Below, in pieces: positions 5,140 through 5,905 of a DNA stretch of 5,905 nt (positions within the stretch are counted from its first letter, which is position 1; each line of letters begins with the position of its first letter). The notes under the pieces are model-generated. The model saw only the letters and a program-made list of their open reading frames with translations, was not told where the DNA came from and ran no database searches. Where the stretch lies: positions 33,340 to 39,244 of the forward strand of contig MGQF01000080.1 in NCBI GenBank assembly GCA_001797745.1, read 5' to 3'. A program made the translations under genes and the position numbers. The stretch comes from Deltaproteobacteria bacterium RBG_13_52_11. GTDB taxonomy: Bacteria > Desulfobacterota > B13-G15 > RBG-16-54-18.

Positions 5140-5529
5140 ATGGCAGAGGAAAAGGAGGAAAAAAAGGGCTTTCGGGTTATCGATAAGAGGACAGCTGCTC
5201 AAGAAGCAGAACAGAATGAGAAGCCAAAAAAGGAGGAAAAAGCCAAAGAAGAAAAAAAGGCGGAGACGAAAACACCCCCTCCTTTGCCTGAGGTGACCTT
5301 CTCTACCTTTGTCTACTCCCTGAGCACCTCAGCGTTGGTCCACCTGGGTGAGATCCCGGAACCCATCACCGAGAAGATGGACAAGGATCTCCCCCTGGCG
5401 AAACAGACCATCGATATCCTGGGGATCCTTCAGGAAAAAACCAAGGGAAACCTCACCCAAGATGAGGAAAACCTCCTCAACAGCTTCCTCTACGACCTGC
5501 GGATGAGGTATGTCAAGGCCATGGGTTGA
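5140..5529 (+). CDS. DUF1844 domain protein with a Lys/Glu-rich N-terminal linker
   Basis: A 129-residue protein of unknown function. Residues about 1-50 are low-complexity and highly charged (Lys/Glu/Ala runs), with a short G-F-R-V-I-D-K-R segment at 10-17 and a Pro stretch (T-P-P-P-L-P) leading into the folded part. The C-terminal ~80 residues contain F-S-T-F-V-Y-S-L, L-V-H-L-G-E-I-P, A-K-Q-T-I-D-I-L and the final L-R-M-R-Y-V, which I recognise as the DUF1844 pattern. I chose ATG 5140 because a perfect AAGGAGG Shine-Dalgarno (5127-5133) lies 6 bp before it; the in-frame ATG at 5113 would place that site inside the gene. It is the last gene of the operon, 29 bp after the KptA-like stop. No role is known to me, so the family name is all that can be supported. 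Confidence 0.85.
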   Translation: MAEEKEEKKGFRVIDKRTAAQEAEQNEKPKKEEKAKEEKKAETKTPPPLPEVTFSTFVYSLSTSALVHLGEIPEPITEKMDKDLPLAKQTIDILGILQEKTKGNLTQDEENLLNSFLYDLRMRYVKAMG

Positions 5530-5552
5530 AGCACAATAAAAGGTTCATCTCA

Positions 5553-5584
5553 AGGGGCCCCCTCTATGCAGGATGGGGGCCCCT
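5553..5584. terminator. Convergent GC hairpin, probable bidirectional terminator
   Basis: A perfect 10-bp inverted repeat, AGGGGCCCCC (5553-5562) and GGGGGCCCCT (5575-5584), has a 12-base loop between two convergent genes. It lacks a clear T-tract on the plus strand and has only a weak one (CCTTTTATTG) farther out on the minus strand. Termination is thus inferred from position and stem strength. Its right arm overlaps two bases of the minus-strand gene's stop codon (5585-5583). Confidence 0.6.
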
Positions 5585-5905
5585 ATTGTCTCCGCTCCTC
5601 TTCAGCCAGCCTGCGTAAGATATCCCAAAAAGCGCCGCGGTATCCCTTCATGATGGCCTCTATGAGGACGCTGTTTGCGTTGTAATTATAGTTGGCCTCA
5701 ATCTCCTCCCCCCCGCCAAAAAAGAATCGCTCGTCCCCCTTCACCAGAGAGGCGATCAAGGGGTACAACTCATCGCCCACAGCGTTTGAGACATAGAATA
5801 TGGGGGAGAAAAACCCAGAGTTGACGACTCCCCGGATGTTGGCACCTCCTTTATTGATATCTGCCAAGGCGATTTCAGCCAACCTCGTTCCAGGGTAGAT
5901 TCTGA
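5583..5905 (-). CDS. Probable cobalamin-binding radical SAM protein, C-terminal end (partial)
   Basis: The last 106 residues and the TAG stop (5585-5583) are visible. The frame stays open to the right edge, so the start lies outside the window. The fragment begins R-I-Y-P-G-T-R-L-A-E-I-A, which resembles the G-[IL]-R-[IV]-Y-P-G-T-x-L-A motif near the end of the radical SAM barrel in B12-binding radical SAM proteins. It continues with S-P-I-F-Y-V-S, F-F-F-G-G-G-E-E (the start of a Gly/aromatic stretch rich in Asn/Tyr) and a terminal A-F-W-D-I-L-R-R-L helix. The CxxxCxxC cluster and any B12 domain would be upstream and cannot be checked. The substrate is unknown. A TTG at 5882 could be read as a start but would cut the conserved motif, so I treat it as an internal Leu codon. 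Confidence 0.62.
   Translation of the reverse strand, partial: RIYPGTRLAEIALADINKGGANIRGVVNSGFFSPIFYVSNAVGDELYPLIASLVKGDERFFFGGGEEIEANYNYNANSVLIEAIMKGYRGAFWDILRRLAEEERRQ

Noticed and set aside
5140..5290. Lys/Glu-rich start of the DUF1844 protein as a frameshift or chimera
   Set aside because: The frame is continuous from a perfect ribosome site into the conserved domain. A charged, disordered N-terminal linker is a plausible natural feature of this family.

Overview
The window looks like a stretch of chromosome from an anaerobic or microaerophilic Gram-negative bacterium, most likely an uncultivated lineage near Desulfobacterota/Thermodesulfobacteria. This rests on gene content (a Tat-exported formate dehydrogenase alpha subunit, a DUF1844 protein, a KptA-like protein, a probable B12/radical SAM protein) and on purine-rich coding strands with many AGG/AGA arginine codons. 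The taxonomic call is an inference. No transposase, integrase, tRNA, rRNA or CRISPR array is visible.

Layout. Positions 1-414 (minus strand) hold the N-terminal 138 residues of a periplasmic molybdopterin formate dehydrogenase, which runs off the left edge. Positions 415-921 are an AT-rich divergent intergenic region with candidate promoters in both directions and two small dyads. A deoxynucleoside kinase (922-1566, plus) follows and ends at a strong intrinsic terminator (1620-1653). Next comes a panB-panC-panD cluster (1685-3885), which supplies ketopantoate, beta-alanine and their condensation to pantothenate for coenzyme A. panB and panC are separated by about 180 bp carrying a hairpin and an unusual 8-bp-periodic inverted repeat. 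panC and panD are 2 bp apart.

A near-consensus sigma70-type promoter lies directly after panD (3888-3915). It should drive a second operon: an unrecognised four-cysteine protein (3991-4374), a divergent KptA/Tpt1-like RNA 2'-phosphotransferase (4376-5110) and a DUF1844 protein (5140-5529). A 10-bp GC hairpin (5553-5584) closes it and overlaps the stop codon of a convergent minus-strand gene, the C-terminal end of a probable cobalamin-binding radical SAM protein that runs off the right edge.

The pantothenate genes and the kinase are ordinary housekeeping functions. The most unusual part is the second operon. Its KptA-like protein keeps three of the four catalytic positions of Tpt1/KptA but has Leu in place of the Arg of the Arg-His dyad, and it carries a charged, arginine-rich C-terminal extension. 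It starts 1 bp after an uncharacterised cysteine-motif protein, so the two are probably translationally coupled.
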